51,180 bases of DNA from a virus. Both the position numbers and the translations under genes were made by a program. Shown in pieces: positions 12,628 through 21,605 of the stretch. The first letter of the stretch is position 1. Each line of letters starts with the position of its first letter. Under the pieces are notes generated by a model. It was given only the letters and a program-made list of their open reading frames with translations. It was not told where the DNA came from and did not search any database. The stretch spans positions 1 through 51,180 of IMG/VR virus record IMGVR_UViG_3300027909_000028. One strand, 5' to 3'.

Positions 12628-15363
12628 ATGTCGCTCAGTACGCGGGAGCTCTACCTAGCCCTACGTGTTCGTGACGAAGGTACACGAAACATGCAGCGGT
12701 TTGCGCAAGAGATCACGCGTACTGGCACTGCTGCCCGTGTTGCTTCACTGAAGGCCCAGGCTGACTCGATCCGTGAGCAGGCGAACCTCAAGAGGAGCGA
12801 GATTGCCACCAAACGTGTCGAACTGGCACGTTTGAAGGAGAACGAGGCATCACGCGCCCAGATTAGAGGACTTTCGTCCAAGATCGTGGAGATGCAGAAG
12901 GAAGCTGTTGCTCTTGAGAAACAGGCACAAGGGTATGACAGACAAGCGACTGCCTTGCAACGTGCCGCACAGCAACAGAACCACCTTACTGGGACTCTCA
13001 CTCAAACCGGTGTTGCCCTAGAAACTGTTGGTGTGGCATTTGGCTTCCTGGGCGTAACAGGCGTCGCGGCCATGAAGGGTGTCATCGATGTTACGGTTGA
13101 GTGGCAACGGCAAGTTGCAGCCACACTTACCCAGATTGACGGCTTTGGCGAGAGCCTCGGCAACCTCAGTGACATAGGCTTGAAGATCGCCAAGACGATT
13201 GCCGTACCCTTCGAAGAGGTCCAGCCAGCACTGTTCGACATCTTCTCGTCACTGGAAATCTCCACCAAGGATGCCGAGAAGCTCCTGACCCTGTTCTCCA
13301 AGGCAGCTGTGGCCGGTCAGACTGATCTTCAGGCTGCATCGCGAGCCACAATCGGTATCATGAACGCGTTCAATGTACCGGTTGAGCGAGTCAACCACAT
13401 CCTCGACCTTCAGTTCCAGCTGGTCCAGGAAGGTATTGGTTCGTATTCAGAGTGGGTCGCACGCATTGGTATGGTTTCGCCATCGGCAGTGCGTGCCGAA
13501 CAGTCAATTGAAGGAATGCTCGCTGCCCTAGCAGTCACTACGCGGCTTGGTATTCCTGCCTCCAGGTCAGCGACTGCTGTCTCGCGTGCCTTCGACGCAA
13601 TGTCGAACCCCAAGGCCATCGAGGACATGGAAGCGTTGGGCATTAAGGTTCGCAATGCCGATGGCGCTATGCGACCGTTCAACGAGATCCTGCGAGAGTT
13701 CCGAGGCATTCTGTTGAAGATGCCTAAGGAAGACCGTGTGGGAGCAATCCTTGAAACCTTCCAAGGCGCAGGTAGTACTATTGAGGCACGCCGATTCCTG
13801 CAGAGCATGCTGTTAGGTGAAGGTTCCCTAGAGCTGTTCGAAGTCATCCTCAAGGAGATGGAGAAGGACACCGGCTCGTTTGAGAACGCATACGCAATCA
13901 TGGCTGACACGACTGCCATGAAGTCCGTCATCGTTTCCAACAAGTGGAAGGTGATGAAGGAGCAGCTTGGCGAGGGACTTATACCTGCGTTCGAGGGTCT
14001 CCTTGGAATAGTCGAACGGGTCTTCAACTGGTTCGACAAACTATCGCCTAGTACTAAGTCCATGATCGCCCAGTTCCTCATGTGGGGATCTGTTCTTGCC
14101 ATTGTTGTTGGTGCGCTCTTGACCCTCCTGGGTCTCCTTGCCGTCTTCCTCGCTGCAATCTCAGCTACTTGGGCCGTCCTAGTTCCAGTTGTTCTTGCCG
14201 TTACTGTACTCGTCGCAGGCGTCCTTGGTCTTGCTGCAGCACTGGCAGTCGCGTGGGCTCAGAGTGCTAGCTTCCGGGAGAACCTCAAGCAGACCTGGGA
14301 CCAGGTGAAGGAAGGCCTTAAGATCTTCAAGGACACTTCCGAAGGCATCTGGAAGGCCTTTAAGGAGAAGCTCCTCCCACCACTTGAGCGCCTCATGCAG
14401 GTAGTTGAGGACAAGGTAATTCCGGCCTTCACCAAGTTCCAGAAGGAAGTCTGGGACGTATTGAAGCCGAAGCTTGAAGAAGCAGGCCGAATCATCACAT
14501 CGATCGTGACTTGGGCCTTTGAGCAGATCGGTAAGGTCATCGACAATGTTGTGATTCCAGCCATCCAGAAACTGACCGCGTGGTGGGAACGCAACAAGTC
14601 GACGTTGGAGCCGCTCATTGCAATCCTAGCCCAGGTTGTCAAGTGGGCCTTGATCATTGGCGCTGTCATTGTAGGCGTCCTTGTCGTAGCCTTCATCGGA
14701 CCCCTCATCGCAGGCGTACTGGCAGTCGTAGGTGTATTCATACTCTTCGTAGAAACGGGCCAGTTCCTCTGGACCGTCATCATGACGCTTTGGGAGGGCC
14801 TGAAGAAAATAGGCCAGGGGTTCAAGGATATCGGAGTCGCGATCTGGCATGCCCTCTACGAGGGTTGGCAGAACGTCGTGAACTTCTTCGCGAACACTAT
14901 CCCGAACTTCTTCAGCACCAAGACGACCGAGTTCCTGAACTTCGGCAAGAACATAATCCAGGGTCTCGCTGACGGTATCAAGGACAAGTTCAGTACCGTC
15001 CTTGGTGTCATCAAGAGTCTAACTGGTGGAGTGATCGAAGCCTTTAAGACGCTCCTAGGCATCACCTCACCAAGCAAGGTAATGGCAGAGATTGGTGCCT
15101 ATTCCGCAGAAGGGTACATCCTAGGCTTCCAGCGAACGATGGCGCAAGGGTTAAGCCCTTCAGATGCCTTCCTGGGAATTCGACCTGCAGCGTTGGCACC
15201 GAATGAAGCAGCCCCTGTGGATGTTGCCGGACAGAGCAGGGCACTCATGCCTGCGAATGAAGGCAAGAAGCAGATCACGAACAACATCACCATATACACC
15301 CAGGAACTCGATGCACGTGAGCAGGCAGGCAGGCTTGGCTGGGAACTGGCAGGGAGGATGTAA
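12628..15363 (+). CDS. Tape measure protein
   Basis: 911 residues. Residues about 20-120 are a long charged coiled coil (VASLKAQADSIREQANLKRS); the TP901-family core follows (VAFGFLGVTGVAAMKGVID, then FEEVQPALFDIFSSLEIS). Several hydrophobic segments lie at about 485-545 and 670-710, and a C-terminal helical part contains FGKNIIQGLADGIKDKFS, with the TSPSKVMAEIG motif usual near the end of tape measures. By the common rule of about 0.15 nm per residue the tail would be near 135 nm. The stop overlaps the next ATG (TAATG). Confidence 0.93.
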   Translation: MSLSTRELYLALRVRDEGTRNMQRFAQEITRTGTAARVASLKAQADSIREQANLKRSEIATKRVELARLKENEASRAQIRGLSSKIVEMQKEAVALEKQAQGYDRQATALQRAAQQQNHLTGTLTQTGVALETVGVAFGFLGVTGVAAMKGVIDVTVEWQRQVAATLTQIDGFGESLGNLSDIGLKIAKTIAVPFEEVQPALFDIFSSLEISTKDAEKLLTLFSKAAVAGQTDLQAASRATIGIMNAFNVPVERVNHILDLQFQLVQEGIGSYSEWVARIGMVSPSAVRAEQSIEGMLAALAVTTRLGIPASRSATAVSRAFDAMSNPKAIEDMEALGIKVRNADGAMRPFNEILREFRGILLKMPKEDRVGAILETFQGAGSTIEARRFLQSMLLGEGSLELFEVILKEMEKDTGSFENAYAIMADTTAMKSVIVSNKWKVMKEQLGEGLIPAFEGLLGIVERVFNWFDKLSPSTKSMIAQFLMWGSVLAIVVGALLTLLGLLAVFLAAISATWAVLVPVVLAVTVLVAGVLGLAAALAVAWAQSASFRENLKQTWDQVKEGLKIFKDTSEGIWKAFKEKLLPPLERLMQVVEDKVIPAFTKFQKEVWDVLKPKLEEAGRIITSIVTWAFEQIGKVIDNVVIPAIQKLTAWWERNKSTLEPLIAILAQVVKWALIIGAVIVGVLVVAFIGPLIAGVLAVVGVFILFVETGQFLWTVIMTLWEGLKKIGQGFKDIGVAIWHALYEGWQNVVNFFANTIPNFFSTKTTEFLNFGKNIIQGLADGIKDKFSTVLGVIKSLTGGVIEAFKTLLGITSPSKVMAEIGAYSAEGYILGFQRTMAQGLSPSDAFLGIRPAALAPNEAAPVDVAGQSRALMPANEGKKQITNNITIYTQELDAREQAGRLGWELAGRM

Positions 15364-16868
15364 TGGCGCTTTCTGACGACTACGTGTTCAAGCTTGGCGA
15401 CACAGGCACTGAACTGAACACTGATGTCGCAGACCCGTTCGTTGACATCCTTCGTGTGTACGGCTTTGACTCTGCACCTATTCGCGAGACTGAACGTGAC
15501 CACGAGGGTGTTGACGGCGGATTCATGGACGCCGAGTTCGAAAAGGGTCGGCCGTTGATGTTCGACGGCGAAGTCTTTGCTTCAGCCTTGACAGTCGAGT
15601 CCTTCCTCGACGTACTGAAGTCGGAGTGGGCACCGAACGCTGACCTAGTCCCGTTGTACTTTAAGGCGCCTGGTGTGGCAGAGCGCCTAATGTTTGTCAA
15701 GCCTCGTGGGCTTCGATATGACTGGGAGCAGAACCGTCGTCGTGGTGTGACACGTGTGCAGTTCGTGGCTTATGCAGAAGACCCACGTGTCTATGATGCG
15801 ATTCTAAGTTCTACAGTCATTACGTATGGTGGCGTTGCTGGTAATGGCTTCGCATTTACACCTCCTAGCCTGTTTGATGACTTTAGTCGAACTGTATCTG
15901 ATGGTTGGGGTACAGCTGACTCAGGTCATACATACACCCTGACGGGAACTGCGACAGACTTCGATGTCCCTGGTACTGGTTCCTCAACCATTACTCTTAC
16001 GGCTGCTACAGGTACAGCTTACTTTGCCGCACCAAACGTATTCACTACAACTAACCAGTGGTTCCTCTCGACTTCTAACTCCCTCTCGGCTACACCTACT
16101 GGTGGGACGATTTCGCTCTACAATGACCTGCGTGTAGTCGATGCGAACAACTACTACCGCGTGGAAGTTATTTACACCACGTCGAATACAGTTCAGGTGT
16201 CACTGATTCGCGTTGTTGGTGGAACGCCAACAACTATGGCAGGGCCAACTACTGTTGCTGGTTTAACCTCAGCAACAGGGACTAATATTCGTGCAGAACT
16301 TACACGAGGTCAGGGTGGCCAAACCTTTAGCACTTTCCGGGCAAAGTTGTGGCAGTTTGGCACTGCCGAGCCAGCGGCGTGGGATGCTGAAGTAGTTACT
16401 GATCACGTCACCGCAGTGGGTGGCATGCGTGTAGGTGCAGTACGAAACTCAGGTAATACGAACTCCAACCCTGTTGCGAGCCGAGGTAGTATTCGGTGGA
16501 TGCAGGGCATCAGCTTTAGCCTCGACTTCGGTGGCGGTGCCGTACCTACTGGTGGTACTGTTACGAACAACGGAAACAGGCCTACACCAGCTATCATGAC
16601 CATTGCTGGACCAATTGACAACCCAATAATTGTGAACGACACTGTTGGTGCAGCACTGAACTTCCTCATAAGTATAGGCGCAGGCGAAACTCTAGTAATC
16701 GACCTGGCAAACAAAACGGTTCTGTTGAACGGTGTCACGAACCGTAGAAGTGCCTTAATTGCTCCGAACTGGTTCTACTTAGAACCGGGGGGCAACTTCA
16801 TACGGTTTGGTGGCACAACCGGCGGTGCTCCTACTCTCACAATTCAGTTCCGCTCTGCTTGGAGGTGA
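15363..16868 (+). CDS. Distal tail protein with inserted beta-sandwich (evolved Dit)
   Basis: 501 residues. Residues 1-150 have a Dit-like N-terminal beta domain (FEKGRPLMFDGEVFASALTV, then WEQNRRRGVTRVQFVAYAEDPR). Residues about 175-345 form a Thr/Ser/Gly-rich jelly-roll segment starting FDDFSRTVSDGWGTAD, resembling laminin-G/LamG-type or other carbohydrate-binding modules. The final 110 residues (NNGNRPTPAIMTIAGPIDNP, then VLLNGVTNRRSAL and FIRFGGTT) return to the Dit C-terminal galectin-like fold. A binding module inserted in Dit is typical of phages that use it as an extra host-surface adhesin. Confidence 0.75.
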   Translation: MALSDDYVFKLGDTGTELNTDVADPFVDILRVYGFDSAPIRETERDHEGVDGGFMDAEFEKGRPLMFDGEVFASALTVESFLDVLKSEWAPNADLVPLYFKAPGVAERLMFVKPRGLRYDWEQNRRRGVTRVQFVAYAEDPRVYDAILSSTVITYGGVAGNGFAFTPPSLFDDFSRTVSDGWGTADSGHTYTLTGTATDFDVPGTGSSTITLTAATGTAYFAAPNVFTTTNQWFLSTSNSLSATPTGGTISLYNDLRVVDANNYYRVEVIYTTSNTVQVSLIRVVGGTPTTMAGPTTVAGLTSATGTNIRAELTRGQGGQTFSTFRAKLWQFGTAEPAAWDAEVVTDHVTAVGGMRVGAVRNSGNTNSNPVASRGSIRWMQGISFSLDFGGGAVPTGGTVTNNGNRPTPAIMTIAGPIDNPIIVNDTVGAALNFLISIGAGETLVIDLANKTVLLNGVTNRRSALIAPNWFYLEPGGNFIRFGGTTGGAPTLTIQFRSAWR

Positions 16869-16871
16869 CGT

Positions 16872-18035
16872 ATGGCTGTAATCAATCCCCCTGGCTTCCT
16901 GCAGAATGCGGGGGCTACCCACACTGCCGAGCAGATGCGTAACTGGCATGGACTGCTCATTGCGGGCAAGACAGGTGCAACAACTCTTCTGCCACGAGGT
17001 GGTGTAAACCCTGCTCTTGGAAGCGCGTTGCAGGTCACGCAGACAGGCTCGCCGTCGATGGCTGTCGTGGTCAAGTCTGGTCACGCGGCAATTCCGGGTA
17101 CGGAGCACACTAAGCAGGGTGTCTACAGTGTCATGAACGACGCTGATGTGACCTTGAGCATCGCAGCGTCGCATGCCACTTTGAACCGAATTGACATTGT
17201 CGTCTTCAAGATTGAGGACCAGGCTTACTCAGGCAGTGTTAACTCTAGTTCCCTGGCTGTCGTCACGGGTACACCTGCAAGCTCGCCCTCGGCACCTGCA
17301 GCCCCAGCAAACTCCATCATCTTGGCTTCAGTATCTATCGTCGCCAACGACACGTCCATTACGAATGCCGAGATTACCGACCTGCGCTTCTACATGTCGA
17401 GTTTGGGTGGCTTACTCTCCGTCAAGGATCAGGCAGAGGAAACTGCTCTGGTCGTGCATGAAGCACTTGCTCTCTGGCGGCGCGACATTGACTCCATAAA
17501 GGTGTACGACGGTGCTGCGTTTAGGGAGTTCAACGCTACATACCGCGCTCGGCAAACCTTGGGTGGTACTGCTAGTCTTATCACGTTCTCTAGCATACCA
17601 TCTAATCTTCGTCGGCTGTCTGTGTATTGGACTTCACGTGGTAATGACGCTGCAGCACTACAAAACCTGTTAATGCGGATTAACAACGATAGTGGTACCA
17701 ACTACTCGGTTGAGTACCACCAAGGTGCTGGTGGCGCTGCTCAAGCATCCTTCCTTGGCAACCAGACGTCCGCGTTCATTGGTGCTAGCGCTTGCGCCGG
17801 AGCAACTGCTAATCTTTTTGCAGGTGGCGTAGTCGATATAGTTGGTTGGGATTCACCTCACTCGGCCTTCCTGACTTGGACAACTTGCTCAGGAACAATA
17901 ACAAGCGGTGGCATCGCTACTAACACTGGTGGGGTTTTTGCTCCTGCTGGTCCTTACACCCGTCTTGATTTCTTACTTGCAGCCGGTAGCTTTGTGTCTG
18001 GCACAGATTTCCAGTTGGAAGGCACTTACGCATAG
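16872..18035 (+). CDS. Minor tail protein / tail fibre
   Basis: 387 residues. The N-terminal 190 residues (MAVINPPGFLQNAGATHTAE, then TLNRIDIVVFKIEDQAYSG and NTSITNAEITDLRFY-like sequence) match a widespread actinophage minor tail protein domain. A short helical linker (EETALVVHEALALWRRDIDS) precedes a C-terminal Gly/Ala/Ser-rich beta domain of about 170 residues that is probably the receptor-facing part. ATG at 16872 follows GGAGGTGACGT. Confidence 0.75.
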   Translation: MAVINPPGFLQNAGATHTAEQMRNWHGLLIAGKTGATTLLPRGGVNPALGSALQVTQTGSPSMAVVVKSGHAAIPGTEHTKQGVYSVMNDADVTLSIAASHATLNRIDIVVFKIEDQAYSGSVNSSSLAVVTGTPASSPSAPAAPANSIILASVSIVANDTSITNAEITDLRFYMSSLGGLLSVKDQAEETALVVHEALALWRRDIDSIKVYDGAAFREFNATYRARQTLGGTASLITFSSIPSNLRRLSVYWTSRGNDAAALQNLLMRINNDSGTNYSVEYHQGAGGAAQASFLGNQTSAFIGASACAGATANLFAGGVVDIVGWDSPHSAFLTWTTCSGTITSGGIATNTGGVFAPAGPYTRLDFLLAAGSFVSGTDFQLEGTYA

Positions 18036-18043
18036 GAGGGACT

Positions 18044-18229
18044 GTGGCAGAGGAACACGATTGGCACTTGTTCGACGTCGAGAAGGGCTACGAGTGCCGA
18101 CAGGTCACGGATAGTGAGACCGACAACGTGTGGGAGATCCGTGACAAAGATGGCAATGTCACGCAACTCAGTGACGACGAGTTCGAACAGTTCCGGGCTG
18201 AGGGAGACAATCCAAAGGGGTTGGAGTAA
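18044..18229 (+). CDS. Small acidic tail-region protein
   Basis: 61 residues from the GTG at 18044, with AGGAGGGACT in front. Acidic (EEHDWHLFDVEKGYECRQ, DDEFEQFRAEGD). Its stop overlaps the next start (TAATG). Similar small acidic proteins occur between fibre genes in related phages; a chaperone or assembly role is possible but unproven. Confidence 0.65.
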   Translation: MAEEHDWHLFDVEKGYECRQVTDSETDNVWEIRDKDGNVTQLSDDEFEQFRAEGDNPKGLE

Positions 18230-19143
18230 TGGCGAACCCAAACCCGGCAGTGATTCCGGACGCCATGTGGCGGTTGTGGGAGGGCATCCTGGCAGTGACG
18301 CCAGGTGTGCGACTCGGTGGGATCTACGCGAACAAGCGCGGCTACCATAACACCGTCCGAGCAAACCAGATCAACTGGCCGAACGATTACTCGATTCGGT
18401 TCCCGCCGGACCAGACACAGCCCAACGACAAAGCTCGAGCCGGCGACTGGACGATGTCGACTGCTGAGATGATCAAACGGACCGGCTACATGAAGGCGTC
18501 TGCGGAGAACCCACAGGACGACCGACTGGACTGCCTGCGTGAGTTCATCGGGACGCTCGACGGGACCCGCGTCTTCTGCATGATCAAGGACTCGGTGCTT
18601 GGATCGTGGAGGGTCGACTGGTCTAGAGACTCCACACACCTGTGGCACCGGCACGACTCGGTGTTCACGATGTTCTGCTCGGTGTGGGATGCGTCACCTG
18701 GCAAGCCTGGACTCGAAGCAGTCCTAAGCGTGCACAGTGGCGAAACGTGGGAAGCATGGAAGGCTCGTAAGGCCGGAGCAGGAGGGGATGACGACATGTT
18801 TTGTGCATTTGGCGACCAGGGAAATAAGGTTATAGCACTCCAGTTCCTGCTGCTCGAATCGGGCGGCGTGCTGCCGCAGTGGGGCGCTGACGGCAAGTAC
18901 GGCCAGGAGGTAGCCGACGCCCTCGGTGGGCTGCTGGGTGACGACGGGCGCAGCTACGGGCCGTGGCAGTGGGCCAAGCTGTTCACGAAGCACGCTCAGG
19001 TCCAAGGTGGCGGTGGACAAGTTGGTCCAGAAGGTCCTAAGGGCGATAAAGGTGACAAGGGCGACAAAGGTGATCCTGGCAAGGACGGCATTACAGTCGG
19101 TGCGACTGTTCAGATCACCGGTGACGTAACGCAGATCGACTAG
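18229..19143 (+). CDS. Peptidoglycan peptidase-like protein with collagen-like tail (lysin or tail hydrolase)
   Basis: 304 residues with three parts. Residues about 30-150 contain RGYHNTVRANQ, NDYSIRFPPD and STHLWHRHDSV: a His...Asp...His-x-x-His-x-His arrangement (H40, D53, H137/H140/H142), compatible with a zinc DD-peptidase-like fold. Residues about 190-260 resemble a peptidoglycan-binding domain (FGDQGNKVIALQFLLLESGG, DGKYGQEVADALGGLL). Residues about 268-290 are Gly-X-Y repeats (GPEGPKGDKGDKGDKGDPG). A triple-helical tail suggests trimerisation and virion attachment, so it may be a tail-borne hydrolase, although it is also the only endolysin candidate in the window. Confidence 0.6.
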   Translation: MANPNPAVIPDAMWRLWEGILAVTPGVRLGGIYANKRGYHNTVRANQINWPNDYSIRFPPDQTQPNDKARAGDWTMSTAEMIKRTGYMKASAENPQDDRLDCLREFIGTLDGTRVFCMIKDSVLGSWRVDWSRDSTHLWHRHDSVFTMFCSVWDASPGKPGLEAVLSVHSGETWEAWKARKAGAGGDDDMFCAFGDQGNKVIALQFLLLESGGVLPQWGADGKYGQEVADALGGLLGDDGRSYGPWQWAKLFTKHAQVQGGGGQVGPEGPKGDKGDKGDKGDPGKDGITVGATVQITGDVTQID

Positions 19144-19151
19144 GGGGAAGA

Positions 19152-20246
19152 GTGGTTGCGAGGTATCGTTACACCTTCTTGTCACTCGGTGGCGAGCGTG
19201 TAATTCAGGAGATCGACCTGTATGGTGTCTACCTGAGTATGAGCTTGAACGGTGGCGACAGTCAGTTTGACGGTACTTTCCAACTCGACCAGACAGGCAA
19301 ACGTAACGTCGACTTGGTTGAAGCAACAAGTCCAGGAAGAACCTTCTGTGTCGTGGAACGTAATGATGTTCCCATCGGCGCCTGGATCGTCTGGAGTCGT
19401 GTTTATTCCGCCCAGTCAAAGACAATACAGATGCATGGGATGCCCTTCGATTACTACCCACGCAAGCAGCGAATCCTAACAAACACAATTTTCAATGATG
19501 TCGAACAGGTAGAGATCTTCAAGTCCCTGTGGGCGCAAATGCAAGCCGTTCCTGGCCGCAACGTCAACATCAACGTGCCTACTGATGTCGCACCAACAGT
19601 CGTCCCCAAGTCTCTCGACGTCAGAACGACAGAGTTCAAATACTACTCTGAGGCAATGTCCAGTATTGCTAACACGTCCAACGGGTTTGACTGGTACGTT
19701 GCAATTTCGAAAGAGGGCAACTACTTCCGAAAAGACCTACGAATCGGCTACCCTACTCTAGGTACTGGCGTTCATCCGGGTTTGTCCATCTTCGAATACC
19801 CTGGCAACGTCACACAGTACTACATGACTGAGTCAATGGCAGATGCAGGCACGCACGTACTGCTAATTGGTGCAGGCGAGAGTGACGACATGCTCACGTC
19901 GGAGTTTGTACACAGCGACCTGATTGTGGGAGGTATGCCACGTTGGGATGTAGAGGTCCCCCGTAAGGACATCACAACACAGGCCAACCTGAACTTCGTG
20001 GCTGGTGCAGTAGGACCGACGCGCCGTCCACCTATGTTGACTGTGAAGGTTACGGTCAAGGGTGACAAGATTCCGGAATTCGGAGCGTACACTCTTGGTG
20101 ACACTGCTAGAGTAGTCATCAAGGACCCCCGAAACCCTACAGGGTACGAGCGCGACGCTCGACTCGTTGGTTGGACACTTAACCCGCCGGACTCCGAGAG
20201 CGTCGAGGAAGCCCAGCTCCTATTTGAAGGCGACGAGAACATCTGA
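19152..20246 (+). CDS. Tail hub protein (siphovirus Gp37-like)
   Basis: 364 residues from the GTG at 19152, preceded by TAGGGGGAAGA. It has the pattern of ReqiPepy6 Gp37-like tail proteins: GDSQFDGTFQLDQTGKRN, VVERNDVPIGAWIVWSRVY, IANTSNGFDWYVAISKEGN, and the C-terminal YTLGDTARVVIKDPRN followed by RLVGWTLNPPDSE. Such proteins form the hub at the tail tip. Its stop overlaps the ATG of the collar fibre gene. Confidence 0.8.
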   Translation: MVARYRYTFLSLGGERVIQEIDLYGVYLSMSLNGGDSQFDGTFQLDQTGKRNVDLVEATSPGRTFCVVERNDVPIGAWIVWSRVYSAQSKTIQMHGMPFDYYPRKQRILTNTIFNDVEQVEIFKSLWAQMQAVPGRNVNINVPTDVAPTVVPKSLDVRTTEFKYYSEAMSSIANTSNGFDWYVAISKEGNYFRKDLRIGYPTLGTGVHPGLSIFEYPGNVTQYYMTESMADAGTHVLLIGAGESDDMLTSEFVHSDLIVGGMPRWDVEVPRKDITTQANLNFVAGAVGPTRRPPMLTVKVTVKGDKIPEFGAYTLGDTARVVIKDPRNPTGYERDARLVGWTLNPPDSESVEEAQLLFEGDENI

Positions 20247-20863
20247 TGCCTGAGAGCGATAGGTACCGACAGCACCTACCCGACCTAGTTGTGCGGATAG
20301 CAGACATAGCGTGGCGCGTTTCCTCATTGGAACGTGCAATTCTTCTGTCTAGCCTTCCAATACTACCAGCCGGGTCTATCACTCTATTTGCTGGACCGTC
20401 TAGCAACGTCCCAACTGGGTGGTTGGTGTGTGATGGCTCTGCAGTCAATCGAGTTACGTACAACAAACTATTTGCCAATATCGGGACTACGTGGGGTGCG
20501 GGCGACGGTTCGACGACCTTCAATCTGCCCGACTTGCGTGACCGCTACCCAGTTGGCCAAGGTGCTAATAACGTTGGTGTTACAGGCGGTTCTGCCACAT
20601 CCTCATCGAGCGGCGACCACGCACACACCCAAGCAGACATTGGAGCGAGTGGTAGTCACACGCACTCCATTCCTCAAGGCAGTGACCAGACGTCGAGTGT
20701 TGGTGGTACTGCCACTTTCACCGTCTCGCACCAGTCGCACACTCACGGTGGAACCAACTCGAATACTCACACGCACACAACGCCCGACACCGATTCTGCT
20801 GGCACCCACTCGCACAGCACCACGCCACCATTTGCCACGCTAGTGCCCATTATTCGTTACTGA
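20246..20863 (+). CDS. Tail collar fibre with His-x-His metal-binding stem
   Basis: 205 residues. Residues about 43-105 are a phage tail collar domain (PTGWLVCDGSAVNRVTYNKL, then GDGSTTFNLPDLRDRYPVG). Residues 120-195 hold at least six H-x-H motifs (GDHAHTQ, GSHTHSIP, QSHTHGG, NTHTHTT, GTHSHSTT) in a Ser/Thr/Gly-rich stem, like the metal-stacked trimeric needle of T4 gp12 and related receptor-binding fibres. It ends PPFATLVPIIRY, the standard C-terminus of this type. Probably receptor binding. Confidence 0.85.
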   Translation: MPESDRYRQHLPDLVVRIADIAWRVSSLERAILLSSLPILPAGSITLFAGPSSNVPTGWLVCDGSAVNRVTYNKLFANIGTTWGAGDGSTTFNLPDLRDRYPVGQGANNVGVTGGSATSSSSGDHAHTQADIGASGSHTHSIPQGSDQTSSVGGTATFTVSHQSHTHGGTNSNTHTHTTPDTDSAGTHSHSTTPPFATLVPIIRY

Positions 20864-20878
20864 CAGGAGGAGAATCTG

Positions 20879-21160
20879 ATGACAGTTGGACTCTACAGCA
20901 CAAGGGGCGAAGTGGATGTCCGTGCTGGCCAACTTGCGAGGGCTCTACGGGACGTTCTGACTGAAATTGGCGACTTCAAGCTGTGGCTTGACACTCAGTT
21001 AGACTCACAGCTCACTGCCGACTTCGGTTACGCGGCTGGGGACATCGCCACACTGCGGTCGTCCTACATAGACCTCGACAAGGTGCGTCAGATCTACCTC
21101 GGTGCTGTTGCGCAAACCCCTGCTTACGACTTCCGCACCTTTGCCAAGCTCATCGGTTAG
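20879..21160 (+). CDS. Small tail/lysis-region protein
   Basis: 93 residues, helical (VRAGQLARALRDVLTEIGDF, then LWLDTQLDSQLTADF). It follows the collar gene with AGGAGGAGAATCTG before the ATG. Small helical proteins in this place sometimes join tail fibres or act with the lysis genes. No membrane segment, no known motif. Confidence 0.7.
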   Translation: MTVGLYSTRGEVDVRAGQLARALRDVLTEIGDFKLWLDTQLDSQLTADFGYAAGDIATLRSSYIDLDKVRQIYLGAVAQTPAYDFRTFAKLIG

Positions 21161-21175
21161 CCCCTAGGAGGAGAA

Positions 21176-21481
21176 ATGCCTGATACTGATCTCATGATGT
21201 ACAGTGCGATCGTCGGGTTCGTCTCGTCGATGTTCATCATCCCTGTGATCCAGCAGCCTCACTGGACTACGCAGGTTCGAGCAGCAGTGACCTTCGCCTA
21301 CTGCGTCCTGGCGGGTCTTGGGACCGCGTACTTCACCGGCGAGTTCGACATTGCCAACCTTACGACGTCAATACTGTCTGTGTTCGTCACAGCCATTGCG
21401 ACGTACAAGGGTTTGGCCGAGAAGACCACTGCGCCAGTAATTGAGGCCGCGACATCTGTTAGGCCTCCTCCCAGTGTTTAA
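21176..21481 (+). CDS. Holin-like membrane protein
   Basis: 101 residues with three hydrophobic stretches at about 8-27, 36-56 and 60-82 (YSAIVGFVSSMFIIPVI, AVTFAYCVLAGLGTAYF, LTTSILSVFVTAIATYKG) and a short Pro-rich tail. Size, topology and position as the last gene of the rightward operon fit a class I-type holin. ATG with AGGAGGAGAA in front. Function is inferred from topology only. Confidence 0.65.
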   Translation: MPDTDLMMYSAIVGFVSSMFIIPVIQQPHWTTQVRAAVTFAYCVLAGLGTAYFTGEFDIANLTTSILSVFVTAIATYKGLAEKTTAPVIEAATSVRPPPSV

Positions 21482-21516
21482 CTAGACCTTAGAGGTCCTA
21501 CACAACTCCACACGGC
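21473..21516 (-). repeat. Composite repeat, minus orientation
   Basis: On the minus strand GCCGTGTGGAGTTGTGT (from 21516) is followed 32 bases later by TAGTTAAACACTGGG (from 21484), the same spacing as the copies at 5789, 23214, 30146 and 38038. It spans the end of the holin gene and the start of the convergent intergenic region. Confidence 0.7.
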
Positions 21517-21549
21517 GTTGGGAATCCGCCAAATGATTCCCGTTGACGT

Positions 21550-21599
21550 CGAGCTGGTTAGCAGCCCCACCCATTGGGTCCCTCCTGCTAACCAGCTCG
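21550..21599. terminator. Bidirectional terminator between the two converging operons
   Basis: Perfect 15-bp stem CGAGCTGGTTAGCAG (21550-21564) / CTGCTAACCAGCTCG (21585-21599) with a 20-base loop, between the rightward holin gene and the leftward nuclease gene. A second small stem GGGAATC/GATTCCC lies at about 21519-21540. It is placed to stop both converging transcripts; T runs are weak on both sides. Confidence 0.75.
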
Positions 21600-21605
21600 G
21601 CTTAT

